Virus record (IMG/VR): IMGVR_UViG_3300025870_000893
Coordinates: 1 to 23,838 of that record
Source of the DNA: a virus
Strand: one strand, 5' to 3'
DNA length: 23,838 bases
The notes below the pieces were generated by a model. That model made no database searches, had not been told where the DNA came from, and saw only the letters and a program-made list of their open reading frames with translations. Position 1 is the first letter of the stretch. Each line of letters starts with the position of its first letter. Shown here piece after piece: positions 1 to 6,644 of this stretch. A program made the translations under genes and the position numbers.

Positions 1-1484
1 CCGCCACCTACTGATTGTGCGATTGCCATACCAGCATCACTGATAGTCAAATCGCTAATTTTCATTTCTATTGCTTCGTTGACACTTTCAGTAACTCCAT
101 ACTTTTCATGATATAAGTCTTCCAATTGTCTAGCATTAATACTATCAAATGCACGTGCAATATCAAATGCATATCCGCCTACACTCTGCTTTTTGCCTTT
201 AGATGTTACCAAGCGATGTAATGCTTGTAATGCCGCATTTATAAATCTTTCCGAAGCAGGTGAATTGTCAAACGATTCACGCCGGGGCATTGCATAGTCT
301 GCTAAATCTTCGCCCATGTCTTTGACGTGATTGTGCAATTTACGTAGTTTATTGATGCCCTTGCCAGTCTTTACAGCAACTTTAAATGCGGCTATTAGTC
401 CACTAACTGTTGTTTTTGCTACAACTGCCATAAGAATAAGTTCTGCCAATGGGGGTACTGACCCGAAGTCCTCTTTAACAGGAGTTGCAGTATCTTTAGC
501 ACTTCTAACATTGTCTATATGTTCAATTAATTCTGCTTTTGCTTGTTCAAAACTTTCACGCTTCATAAGAGGTAAACTAAACCAATGTTTAAACCATGCT
601 TCACTACCAGGGCGTAATTTCTTTTTGCGAGCTTGTTTACCACGCTCAGTTCCAGTAACACTTATGTTTTCCGTCATGCCCAAGTTAAATGCTTGATTGG
701 GTGTAGCACCTTTAACGCCCAATGGCTTTGGTTTACCATTTTTATTCATTGGAAAAAACTTTTTAGCCTGACGTTCTGTTTCACCTGGCTTAACATCAGG
801 TGTAGTGTTTTGTTTTGTGATCTTACCAACTCCTGCTGTTTCGTTAACAGCAAACTTCCAAGATTTAATCTTGCTAGGAACAATAACACCACGTGGTGCT
901 GAATATCTGTTTACGTCTAGTTTGTCTTGCCACCAAACACCATCAAGTCCTTGCTGTTCTGCAAATATAGGTAGAACAAATTCTAGCACACCTGTTGATT
1001 CAATACGATTTTGTCTTGTTTCTTTTTTCAGTTTATCAGTAGGAACTATGCCGCCCTTGTCTACAGACACATCCATGTGTTCTAATTCTTCGTCGTACTC
1101 TGCTTCTGCGTCTGCCATTGAATTGAAAGTTGAACAAAGGTCATCTTCCATTTCATCATCGTAATAACATACTGTGACAGTCTCTTGTTGTGCTAAGTAG
1201 TCATTTTCGAGTGCCCACTGTTTGATTTGTTCATTGTGTGCATCTGAAAGACCGTGTGCATCTAAGAATTTGTTGCCTTCTTTTGTAGCACTATACGTAT
1301 CACCTGTTACGTGACCTCTTGCAATCTGCTTCCAAGCATCAGGATGTGTACTTACACTTAAACCTGCTCCCTCAAATCCATCACGCTTTTTAGATGCATC
1401 CAATGTGCCAACATGATATAATCCTTTGAGTGTTTTAACCGGTAACCCATCTTTTGCTTCATTGATAAAATCAGTAATTTTCAT
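1..1484 (-). CDS. Large protein with T4-like capsid-targeting N-terminus and possible ADP-ribosyltransferase-like domain (3' end outside window)
   Basis: An open frame of 494 codons starts at the ATG at 1484 and runs off the left edge without a stop, so the C-terminus is missing. The start overlaps the stop of the preceding gene as ATGA, which indicates translational coupling. The first residues, MKITDFINEAKDG, resemble the T4 internal-protein capsid-targeting sequence (MKTYQEFIAEA) and contain I-N-E|A, a fit to the T4 prohead protease consensus (I/L)-x-E|(A/G). Residues 20-215 carry LYHVGT (22-27), GAGLSVS (39-45) and GLDGVWW...SAPRGVIVPSKIKSW (179-209). This order of motifs recalls ADP-ribosyltransferase-fold proteins of phages and polyvalent proteins. 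Residues about 343-372 are hydrophobic and helical. The frame is certain. The capsid and ART readings are inferences; a plain structural protein is the alternative. Confidence 0.85.
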   Translation of the reverse strand, partial: MKITDFINEAKDGLPVKTLKGLYHVGTLDASKKRDGFEGAGLSVSTHPDAWKQIARGHVTGDTYSATKEGNKFLDAHGLSDAHNEQIKQWALENDYLAQQETVTVCYYDDEMEDDLCSTFNSMADAEAEYDEELEHMDVSVDKGGIVPTDKLKKETRQNRIESTGVLEFVLPIFAEQQGLDGVWWQDKLDVNRYSAPRGVIVPSKIKSWKFAVNETAGVGKITKQNTTPDVKPGETERQAKKFFPMNKNGKPKPLGVKGATPNQAFNLGMTENISVTGTERGKQARKKKLRPGSEAWFKHWFSLPLMKRESFEQAKAELIEHIDNVRSAKDTATPVKEDFGSVPPLAELILMAVVAKTTVSGLIAAFKVAVKTGKGINKLRKLHNHVKDMGEDLADYAMPRRESFDNSPASERFINAALQALHRLVTSKGKKQSVGGYAFDIARAFDSINARQLEDLYHEKYGVTESVNEAIEMKISDLTISDAGMAIAQSVGG

Positions 1485-2179
1485 TTTTCGCCTCGTTGCC
1501 AACGTTCGTACATTTTTTTAACATCATAATTACTTATAGGCGTTGTGTGGGCGTCTGCTGTTTCTCCAAACTCACGTCTGTATATTGTTTGTTTTGCTAA
1601 TTCGTCATATGCCTCTAATAGGCTTTTCATCATTGCATCAATTACGCCGTGATTAAGATGATATTCAATTTGTCTAAACTCATATGGATCACCACTGGCG
1701 GCTTTCTTTGCTAAGTCTGCAAACTTTCCAGCTAGGTTGCTTTGTAATGTACCAACTGAGTATACACCCAAGCCTTGTACCATTACTTCCTTTTCCAATG
1801 GACCTTTACGAGCCTCAACAGCAAATTCTCTGTCTGGTGTCTTGAAGTTTTTCTTACGCATAACTGTTTTGGCAATTAATTCTAACATCCCTGTACTTTT
1901 ATTCCATTCAAGTGCAAACGGCACATTAACATCACTGGCCATATCTTTAAGAACAGCTTCAGCGTCTGGTCCCATTTGTGCAATGGGCTTTCCATACTTT
2001 TGGTATGTTTTGGCAAACAACTGGCCAAGTTCACGCAATGTAATTTGTGTCATATTGCGTTCATCATTTACACGATCAATAAAGTGTCGGGTAAATTCAA
2101 CGTCAATGCCAACTTTACTAAAAATTTTATCCAATGCATTTTCCAATGCGTTTAATTGTACTTGTGTGATCTCTGCCAT
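1481..2179 (-). CDS. Hypothetical protein with HFIDRVNDERN motif (232 aa)
   Basis: The gene starts behind AGGAAC about 8 bases upstream and lies 15 bases after the stop of the SNase gene. Its stop overlaps the next start as ATGA, so the two downstream products are probably made together. I do not recognise a named family. An early segment (residues about 31-41) reads HFIDRVNDERN, followed by a helical ITLRELGQLF and a beta-rich stretch (VNVPFALEWN, then LIAKTVMRKKNF) that ends near residue 115. As far as I recall, this block recurs in proteins of T4-like cyanophages. A His/Asp/Arg motif followed by a small alpha/beta domain would also fit a small RNase-toxin-like fold, but nothing here proves catalysis. 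The C-terminal half is helical and charged. No signal peptide or membrane segment is seen. Confidence 0.85.
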   Translation of the reverse strand: MAEITQVQLNALENALDKIFSKVGIDVEFTRHFIDRVNDERNMTQITLRELGQLFAKTYQKYGKPIAQMGPDAEAVLKDMASDVNVPFALEWNKSTGMLELIAKTVMRKKNFKTPDREFAVEARKGPLEKEVMVQGLGVYSVGTLQSNLAGKFADLAKKAASGDPYEFRQIEYHLNHGVIDAMMKSLLEAYDELAKQTIYRREFGETADAHTTPISNYDVKKMYERWQRGEK

Positions 2180-2194
2180 TGTTTTGTTCCTGTG

Positions 2195-2647
2195 TTACTT
2201 CCCAAAGTCTGGGTCTAATTGTACTTTATTTTCAGTCAATAGTCGATCCCTATTAACTAAATGTTGGCCTTCAATATCATCTTTACTTTGTCCATGATAT
2301 CCAACAGCATAACCGTCAGTAATCATTTGCTGATTAACATCTACATCATCCAAGTATACTGTACCTAGGATTCTGCCGAACTTGCCTTTTTCATTATCTA
2401 GTTCTGTTCTTACTATAATATCTTGTGCGGCTTCAATTCTTTCTATTAAATACTTTTTACTGGCAAGTCCAAATTGCTTTTCAATTAAGTCTCGTGTGCG
2501 GCTCTCTGGTGTATCTATACCAGCCATACGTACACGTGCTTCAAGCAATACGTCAAATCCCAGGTCCAGTATACAATCGAAAGTATCACCGTCAATAATT
2601 TTTACCATACTCTTTACTCTGTATGCAAATGGTGTCACTTTACTCAT
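2195..2647 (-). CDS. Staphylococcal-nuclease-like (thermonuclease) endonuclease
   Basis: A 150-aa protein that matches the SNase fold across its length. The catalytic and Ca-binding set of S. aureus nuclease is all present at the expected spacing: D21 in IDGDTFD, R40, D45, T46 and E48 in VRMAGIDTPE, and R92 in KGKFGRILG. Family members cut DNA and RNA phosphodiester bonds with Ca2+. There is no signal peptide, so it should act in the infected cell or be packaged rather than secreted by the Sec route. Likely jobs are host nucleic acid breakdown or DNA processing; SNase genes occur in several T4-like marine phages. The start is supported by AAGGAAG 7 bases upstream. It sits in a late unit between a basic-tailed protein and the HFIDRV protein. 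Confidence 0.93.
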   Translation of the reverse strand: MSKVTPFAYRVKSMVKIIDGDTFDCILDLGFDVLLEARVRMAGIDTPESRTRDLIEKQFGLASKKYLIERIEAAQDIIVRTELDNEKGKFGRILGTVYLDDVDVNQQMITDGYAVGYHGQSKDDIEGQHLVNRDRLLTENKVQLDPDFGK

Positions 2648-2698
2648 ATCACTCTTCCTTTTATCTCTTTATATAATACGTTAGGGCTTAATCGGATA

Positions 2699-3079
2699 TT
2701 ACCACTTACGGCAACTCCAGTAACGTGCTTTAGTTTTTGGTCCTGGATTATCGCAATTGTGTCTTGCTCTAAAACTCTTACGTGCTTTTGGATTGCTTTT
2801 GCGTATACGCATTGTTGGACGTTTAGCACTTGTGCCGCCATGACCAAAGTTTACTTTGATAACATTGCCTTTATCATTCTTTACATATACTTTAAACTTT
2901 TTAACATCGCCACGCATTGGCTTGTTTAGTTTAACTTTGCGTCCTTGATACTCTGCTTCGAATAGATCGCTTTCGTCTATACTGTATGCTAGATATCCAA
3001 ACTCTTCGTGGAAGTCGTGTGTATCTTCTAGAGTAATTTCAGTCTTTTCGACTATTTGTGTAACTTCGTTAATTTTCAT
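2699..3079 (-). CDS. Hypothetical protein with basic, Cys-containing C-terminus (126 aa)
   Basis: I chose the ATG at 3079 (MKINEVTQIVEK) rather than an in-frame ATG at 3115, because AAAGGG lies just upstream of it and a late-promoter box at 3105-3111 lies between the two. The C-terminal 45 residues are strongly basic and end in a motif of the form KSFRARHNCDNPGP then KARYWSCRKW, with two Cys. To my knowledge similar tails occur in hypothetical proteins of T4-like marine phages. The tail suggests nucleic acid or metal binding, but no function is established. The MKIxE start is reminiscent of T4 internal head proteins, though no clean prohead protease site is visible. It is the first gene of the unit that continues into SNase and the two downstream genes. 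Confidence 0.85.
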   Translation of the reverse strand: MKINEVTQIVEKTEITLEDTHDFHEEFGYLAYSIDESDLFEAEYQGRKVKLNKPMRGDVKKFKVYVKNDKGNVIKVNFGHGGTSAKRPTMRIRKSNPKARKSFRARHNCDNPGPKTKARYWSCRKW

Positions 3080-3104
3080 AATAAAACCCTTTACTATATA
3101 GATG

Positions 3105-3111
3105 TATTTAT
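3105..3111 (-). promoter_or_regulatory. T4-type late promoter box
   Basis: ATAAATA on the minus strand (context GGATAAATACA), 26 bases upstream of the ATG at 3079. It matches the T4 late -10 element TATAAATA except at the first base. It probably drives the 126-aa gene, SNase and the two genes after it. Confidence 0.65.
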
Positions 3112-3151
3112 CCAATAGTAAAGGGTATAAGTTTTTATTAAACTTTATGAC

Positions 3152-3610
3152 TTATGCATCTTCTGTGAAATCGTCGTCATCTGTGCCAGCAGCAACATCG
3201 TCATCACCAGCTTCTTCAACTTGTGCTTGATCAGTATAGTTGCCAAAGCCCCATGGAACACTTGCGCCATCATGCTTATTTGTGCCTGTAGCACTTGGTG
3301 CTGATAGTGTAACTCTACGTCCAGCAATTTTACTCACTGTGTATGTTTCGCCATCGTCCATTTTGAATGAAATAGTCATTTCACCTGCTGCTAGTGCCGA
3401 TGGTAGTTTACCAGTTGTTAGTGTACATGTGTGTTCAGTATCTTGTACGTCTAGTGCTGAGCATACGAATCTTTTAGATCCTTTTTGTCTCACAATAAAG
3501 CCTTCTTTTACTCCACTTCCATTGTGAAAATTTACTTTAATTTCTTCGCCTGCCGCTGTTGGTCCTACATCAGCTTTAGCAAAGAATCTTTTGTTTAGTG
3601 GTCTTCCCAT
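3152..3610 (-). CDS. Small structural-type protein, paralogue A (152 aa)
   Basis: The start at 3610 (MGRPL) follows a strong AAGGAGA seven bases upstream; a longer in-frame start at 3676 would translate the structured leader and is rejected. The protein is mostly beta: RF-x-C...CTL...LP-x-AL-x-AGE, then DDGETYTVSKI and VTLS, and ends in a very acidic tail (EEAGDDDVAAGTDDDDFTED). It is a paralogue of the next upstream gene at 3705-4166: both begin MGRPL and share the spacing of the Cys, AGE and GDTY/GETY blocks. Its unit begins at a late box about 70 bases upstream, so it is probably a late, perhaps virion-associated, protein. No enzyme motif is seen. Confidence 0.87.
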   Translation of the reverse strand: MGRPLNKRFFAKADVGPTAAGEEIKVNFHNGSGVKEGFIVRQKGSKRFVCSALDVQDTEHTCTLTTGKLPSALAAGEMTISFKMDDGETYTVSKIAGRRVTLSAPSATGTNKHDGASVPWGFGNYTDQAQVEEAGDDDVAAGTDDDDFTEDA

Positions 3611-3646
3611 TTGTTTTCTCCTTGACGTTCTAAGTCTACGGGGTTG
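3594..3646 (-). repeat. 53-bp direct repeat, copy A (leader plus gene start)
   Basis: These 53 bases are identical to 4150-4202. They span the end of a G4/C4 stem, a constant leader, the AAGGAGA ribosome site and the first five to six codons (MGRPL). Upstream of the repeat the two leaders differ in sequence but can fold similarly (see findings). Confidence 0.95.
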
Positions 3647-3679
3647 AATCCCCATAAGATAACATATTGTTATCAATAT

Positions 3680-3686
3680 TATTTAT
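3680..3686 (-). promoter_or_regulatory. T4-type late promoter box
   Basis: ATAAATA on the minus strand, 70 bases upstream of the ATG at 3610. The intervening leader can form GATAAC/GTTATC and GGGG/CCCC hairpins before the Shine-Dalgarno. Confidence 0.6.
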
Positions 3687-3704
3687 TTTTGCATCATGCA
3701 AAAA

Positions 3705-4166
3705 TTATGATGTCCTCATTTGGAATCTGCCTGGCTGTTCTACTGAACCAACAGGATATGTGTCAGTATAGATTGTTAGTGCTGGTGCTGTTGCCCTAAC
3801 CCACTGTACACGATCGCCTACTGCAACCTGTGAACCTGTGCCCAATGCACCAATTTCAATCCAGTTAGCACTAATACGACTTACATAGTATGTGTCTCCC
3901 TGCTGATCTGCTGCCACCAGACAGCACTCTCCTGCTACAAGAGCACCAGGTGCTTTTGCAACTAGTGTGCATATTTCTGTGCCATCAGCTGTTGTGCAAC
4001 GGAAACGGTGTGTGCCTTTTTGTACAATGTCATTTGTATCTAATGCGCTACCGCCTGTGACAAATGCACTCATTTTTAACTGTTCGCCTGGTTCTGAAGC
4101 TTTGCCAATTGCACCTAAAATTGCAACTCCATTAACTGTTTTTGATGCCTTTAGTGGTCTTCCCAT
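3705..4166 (-). CDS. Small structural-type protein, paralogue B (153 aa)
   Basis: Starts at MGRPLKASK behind AAGGAGA, inside the second copy of the 53-bp repeat. Like its neighbour it is a beta-rich protein: HRFRCTTADG, then CTLVAKAPGALVAGE, then GDTYYVSRI and a V-G-D-x-VQWV segment. Paralogue A aligns block for block, so the pair arose by gene duplication that also carried the leader. B has no acidic tail and ends GRFQMRTS. It has its own late box (4234-4240). It is likely a late, virion-associated protein; no known family was recognised. Confidence 0.87.
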   Translation of the reverse strand: MGRPLKASKTVNGVAILGAIGKASEPGEQLKMSAFVTGGSALDTNDIVQKGTHRFRCTTADGTEICTLVAKAPGALVAGECCLVAADQQGDTYYVSRISANWIEIGALGTGSQVAVGDRVQWVRATAPALTIYTDTYPVGSVEQPGRFQMRTS

Positions 4167-4202
4167 TTGTTTTCTCCTTGACGTTCTAAGTCTACGGGGT
4201 TG
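4150..4202 (-). repeat. 53-bp direct repeat, copy B (leader plus gene start)
   Basis: Identical to 3594-3646, placed 556 bases away, in the same position relative to the paralogous gene. It includes the ribosome-binding site and start codon. Confidence 0.95.
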
Positions 4203-4233
4203 GTACCCCATAAAGTCCTTAATGGACTAGTAA

Positions 4234-4240
4234 TATTTAT
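4234..4240 (-). promoter_or_regulatory. T4-type late promoter box
   Basis: ATAAATA on the minus strand, 68 bases upstream of the ATG at 4166. It contains the TAA stop of the preceding gene, so the box and the stop codon share bases. Confidence 0.6.
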
Positions 4241-4563
4241 GCTGGATCTGCATTTGGCGTAGTGCCAGATTCAGCCATTCTTTGGTTATCATATGCAGTT
4301 GGCACATAATCATCCGGCATTGATGTATCGTATTCAATTTTTTCTTCAGGAACATATGCCCAAGTCATTTGTGGAAGTTCGCTACTTGCTTGGTGTGTAG
4401 ATAGTTCTTCCATTAGAGCTCTTGCATTTTTGCGTCTGTCTAATTCAATACCCCATGCACGGCCTTCCATTTCCAACATCATTTTAACTTCTTTTTCCAT
4501 TTGGTCGGCTTGGCGTTGTAACTCTTCGCACATAGCGACCATTGATTCACTGTGATGATACAT
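4237..4563 (-). CDS. Hypothetical coiled-coil protein (108 aa)
   Basis: Good ribosome site (AGAGGAGA) 5-7 bases before the ATG at 4563. Residues about 8-55 form a continuous charged helix (MCEELQRQADQMEKEVKMM and onward) that should be a coiled coil. The C-terminal half is polar and Pro-rich with low complexity. No family is recognised. A TATAAATA box precedes it and its stop codon lies in the late box of the next unit, so it forms a short late transcription unit of its own. A structural or scaffold role would fit but is not shown. Confidence 0.85.
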   Translation of the reverse strand: MYHHSESMVAMCEELQRQADQMEKEVKMMLEMEGRAWGIELDRRKNARALMEELSTHQASSELPQMTWAYVPEEKIEYDTSMPDDYVPTAYDNQRMAESGTTPNADPA

Positions 4564-4611
4564 TTGCTTCTCCTCTGTATAAATTTCACTCAGTTGCTAA
4601 TTGCAACGTTA

Positions 4612-4989
4612 CTATTTATATGCAGGAGTAGCTAATTTAGCTAATACTTGATAATCTTCCCACATCTCACGTAGTTGTGGAATATCATCAAGATAATCAT
4701 TGGGAATTACTAAATCCATCCAGGGAAAGCGCCAGGCTGGTTGCATACATTCATAACGATGTATTTTTCTATCAAACATTAATTCGTCAATAGCTTTCCA
4801 AACACTGTCTTTGTCCAAGTTATACCAGTGTCCACTGGGTTGACTGTTATAACTCCAACACTCTTCCCAATCATCACTGTGTTCGTAATTATAACCTGAA
4901 TAATCAAATATCATTATTACTTGTGTGGGGTCTACTTTACCAGATACAATATCCGAAATAGCCTCAGAGAATATAGTTCCTATTTTAAT
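4612..4989 (-). CDS. Hypothetical protein, probable ATT start (125 aa)
   Basis: The first ATG in this frame is at 4914 and has no ribosome site. The frame stays open and protein-like for 25 more codons upstream (KIGTIFSEAISDIVSGKV, then DPTQVI). It reaches an ATT codon at 4989-4987 that sits six bases after a perfect AGGAGG (4995-5000). No ATG, GTG or TTG in frame is placed as well. ATT is a rare but real initiation codon (for example infC). A sequencing error changing ATG to ATT would give the same picture. The protein is acidic and rich in Trp and Tyr (HSDDWEECWSYNSQPSGHWY); function unknown. It lies 14 bases after the protease stop and is probably cotranscribed with it. Confidence 0.75.
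   Translation of the reverse strand: MKIGTIFSEAISDIVSGKVDPTQVIMIFDYSGYNYEHSDDWEECWSYNSQPSGHWYNLDKDSVWKAIDELMFDRKIHRYECMQPAWRFPWMDLVIPNDYLDDIPQLREMWEDYQVLAKLATPAYK
4613..4620 (-). promoter_or_regulatory. T4-type late promoter box, full TATAAATA
   Basis: TATAAATA on the minus strand, the complete T4 late consensus, 50 bases upstream of the ATG at 4563. It overlaps the TAG stop of the preceding gene. Confidence 0.72.
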
Positions 4990-5003
4990 AGCAACCTCCT
5001 GTG

Positions 5004-6635
5004 TTAGGTGTTTTGAATTCTAAACTTGTATTGTCCAGGATATGGACTATATAAAAATCTGTCAGGTGCGCCAGCTAGATATCTAGCTGATGATGAACTA
5101 CTATAATCACTATCAGCAATGGTCCAATTAGAATAGTTTGCATCTTCTCTTAGTTTACCTGATTGTGATTGATTGTGCAAAAATGTTTTAAGCTGTGCTG
5201 GAGTCATGTGTGGATTAACTTGAAGTGCCAGTGCGCCTACACCACAAACTTGTGGACTTGCCATGCTAGTTCCACTTATATTAGCTTGTTTATAATTGCT
5301 ATCTATATTATAGTCTTGACCGCCTATTTCATTTGTGTTACTGCATGCACTCATAATTTGTGTACCAGGAGCATATATATCTACACCCGGTCCATGGTTA
5401 CTACTGGATGCTCTTTGCTCTAAATCATCATTGCTGTTAGTTGCACTATCTACATTTCCTACCATAAACGCATCATTGCTAAAAGGACTGCTGCCTCTAC
5501 AATAATAGATATAACCGCCTGGAGTTCCAAATGGATTTACTCTGTATCTGTTATCATAATCTGGACCGCCACTTACATCAATTGTTAAGTTTCTATTACC
5601 ACTAGCAATACAAACATGTATACCAGCATCTATTAGTTCTTGTACATCATTATCAACACTAGTAATACGTGTATTCAGTTTACGAGCGTTTCCATCAGAA
5701 TAAGAATTCCATAATGGTAGCCCAGTTCGATTTTGTAGTTGTGCTGATGTTGTTAAATTTGTAGCAACGCCAGAATTATTATTGTCGTATGTCCACTGTG
5801 TTCCTCTATAGTAACCATCATATGGCTCATATGTATTAGTATTACTATACCCCCAACTCATGTTTACAATAGTTGGACGCTTATATCCAGTAGCTGGATC
5901 AATAGGTTTATTATCGTGCCAACCTTTGATTACATCAAAACAATCACTTATTGGAATACCAGTACCACTATCACCAGTACCCTCAAGTCCACTGACTTTT
6001 ATTGCGTATATACGAGCATTTTTAGCCCATCCATAAGTTTTACCTGCTACTGTACCAGCAACATGTGTGCCGTGTCCGTGCTGGTCTCTGTAGTGATTGG
6101 CATCTTGTGTTCCACTTACACCACTTTCAGTATACCAGTCAATTTGTTGCACTCTACTTACACCATCTGCATCTTGAAACTCAGGATGATCAACATGTAG
6201 TCCACTATCATGAATAACTACATCAACACCGGAACCGTCTAAATTATACTCATAGTCGCCGCTTACTGTGTTGCCTGTGTTGTAGTCGTTTGTAGTGGTT
6301 GCACATCTACGCATCCCCCAATTTAAGTAAACTCCACTGTCACTGTTGGTTTTTGTAAAATCTCCAGTTTGAACTGCGTCAAATCCTATATCAAGATCGT
6401 CTCTTTGATCAGGTGGGATTTCAACACCAGCTACTCTGGAATCTTGAGCAAGATCAACTGCTTCTTCGTCAGTTAATGAGTAGTGTGTATTACGTTGTGA
6501 AATAGGTCTAGCATTAGTTACTTCAACAGTACGATTTGGAATGTCGCCTGCTCCAGTTTCTTCAATCATTTCAGCATTAAATGCTGCATAGTCTACACCT
6601 ACATTCAGTGTTACGATATACTCTCTTTCACTCAT
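5004..6635 (-). CDS. Subtilisin-like serine protease (S8 family)
   Basis: A 543-aa protein with the full S8 catalytic set: Asp143 in VVIHDSGLHVDHPEF, His188 in HGHGTHVAGTVAG, oxyanion-hole Asn347 in IASGN and Ser457 in ISGTSMASPQV. Residues 1-100 look like an N-terminal prodomain-like or adaptor region, and there is no Sec signal peptide. Residues 250-450 carry Asn/Ser/Tyr-rich insertions. It starts 9 bases after the fibre-like gene, with an AAGGAAG ribosome site that overlaps that gene's stop, so it is in the same late unit. S8 proteases encoded among tail genes are known in marine T4-like phages. A role in virion maturation or in cutting host surface protein during entry is an inference. 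Confidence 0.96.
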   Translation of the reverse strand: MSEREYIVTLNVGVDYAAFNAEMIEETGAGDIPNRTVEVTNARPISQRNTHYSLTDEEAVDLAQDSRVAGVEIPPDQRDDLDIGFDAVQTGDFTKTNSDSGVYLNWGMRRCATTTNDYNTGNTVSGDYEYNLDGSGVDVVIHDSGLHVDHPEFQDADGVSRVQQIDWYTESGVSGTQDANHYRDQHGHGTHVAGTVAGKTYGWAKNARIYAIKVSGLEGTGDSGTGIPISDCFDVIKGWHDNKPIDPATGYKRPTIVNMSWGYSNTNTYEPYDGYYRGTQWTYDNNNSGVATNLTTSAQLQNRTGLPLWNSYSDGNARKLNTRITSVDNDVQELIDAGIHVCIASGNRNLTIDVSGGPDYDNRYRVNPFGTPGGYIYYCRGSSPFSNDAFMVGNVDSATNSNDDLEQRASSSNHGPGVDIYAPGTQIMSACSNTNEIGGQDYNIDSNYKQANISGTSMASPQVCGVGALALQVNPHMTPAQLKTFLHNQSQSGKLREDANYSNWTIADSDYSSSSSARYLAGAPDRFLYSPYPGQYKFRIQNT

Positions 6636-6644
6636 TATACTTCC

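Noticed and set aside
331-1164. Three overlapping plus-strand frames near the left end
   Set aside because: The minus strand here is one uninterrupted frame with a clear start and coherent protein; the plus frames have no ribosome sites.
2644-2847. 67-codon minus-strand frame
   Set aside because: It overlaps the basic tail of the 126-aa gene in another frame and has no ribosome site.
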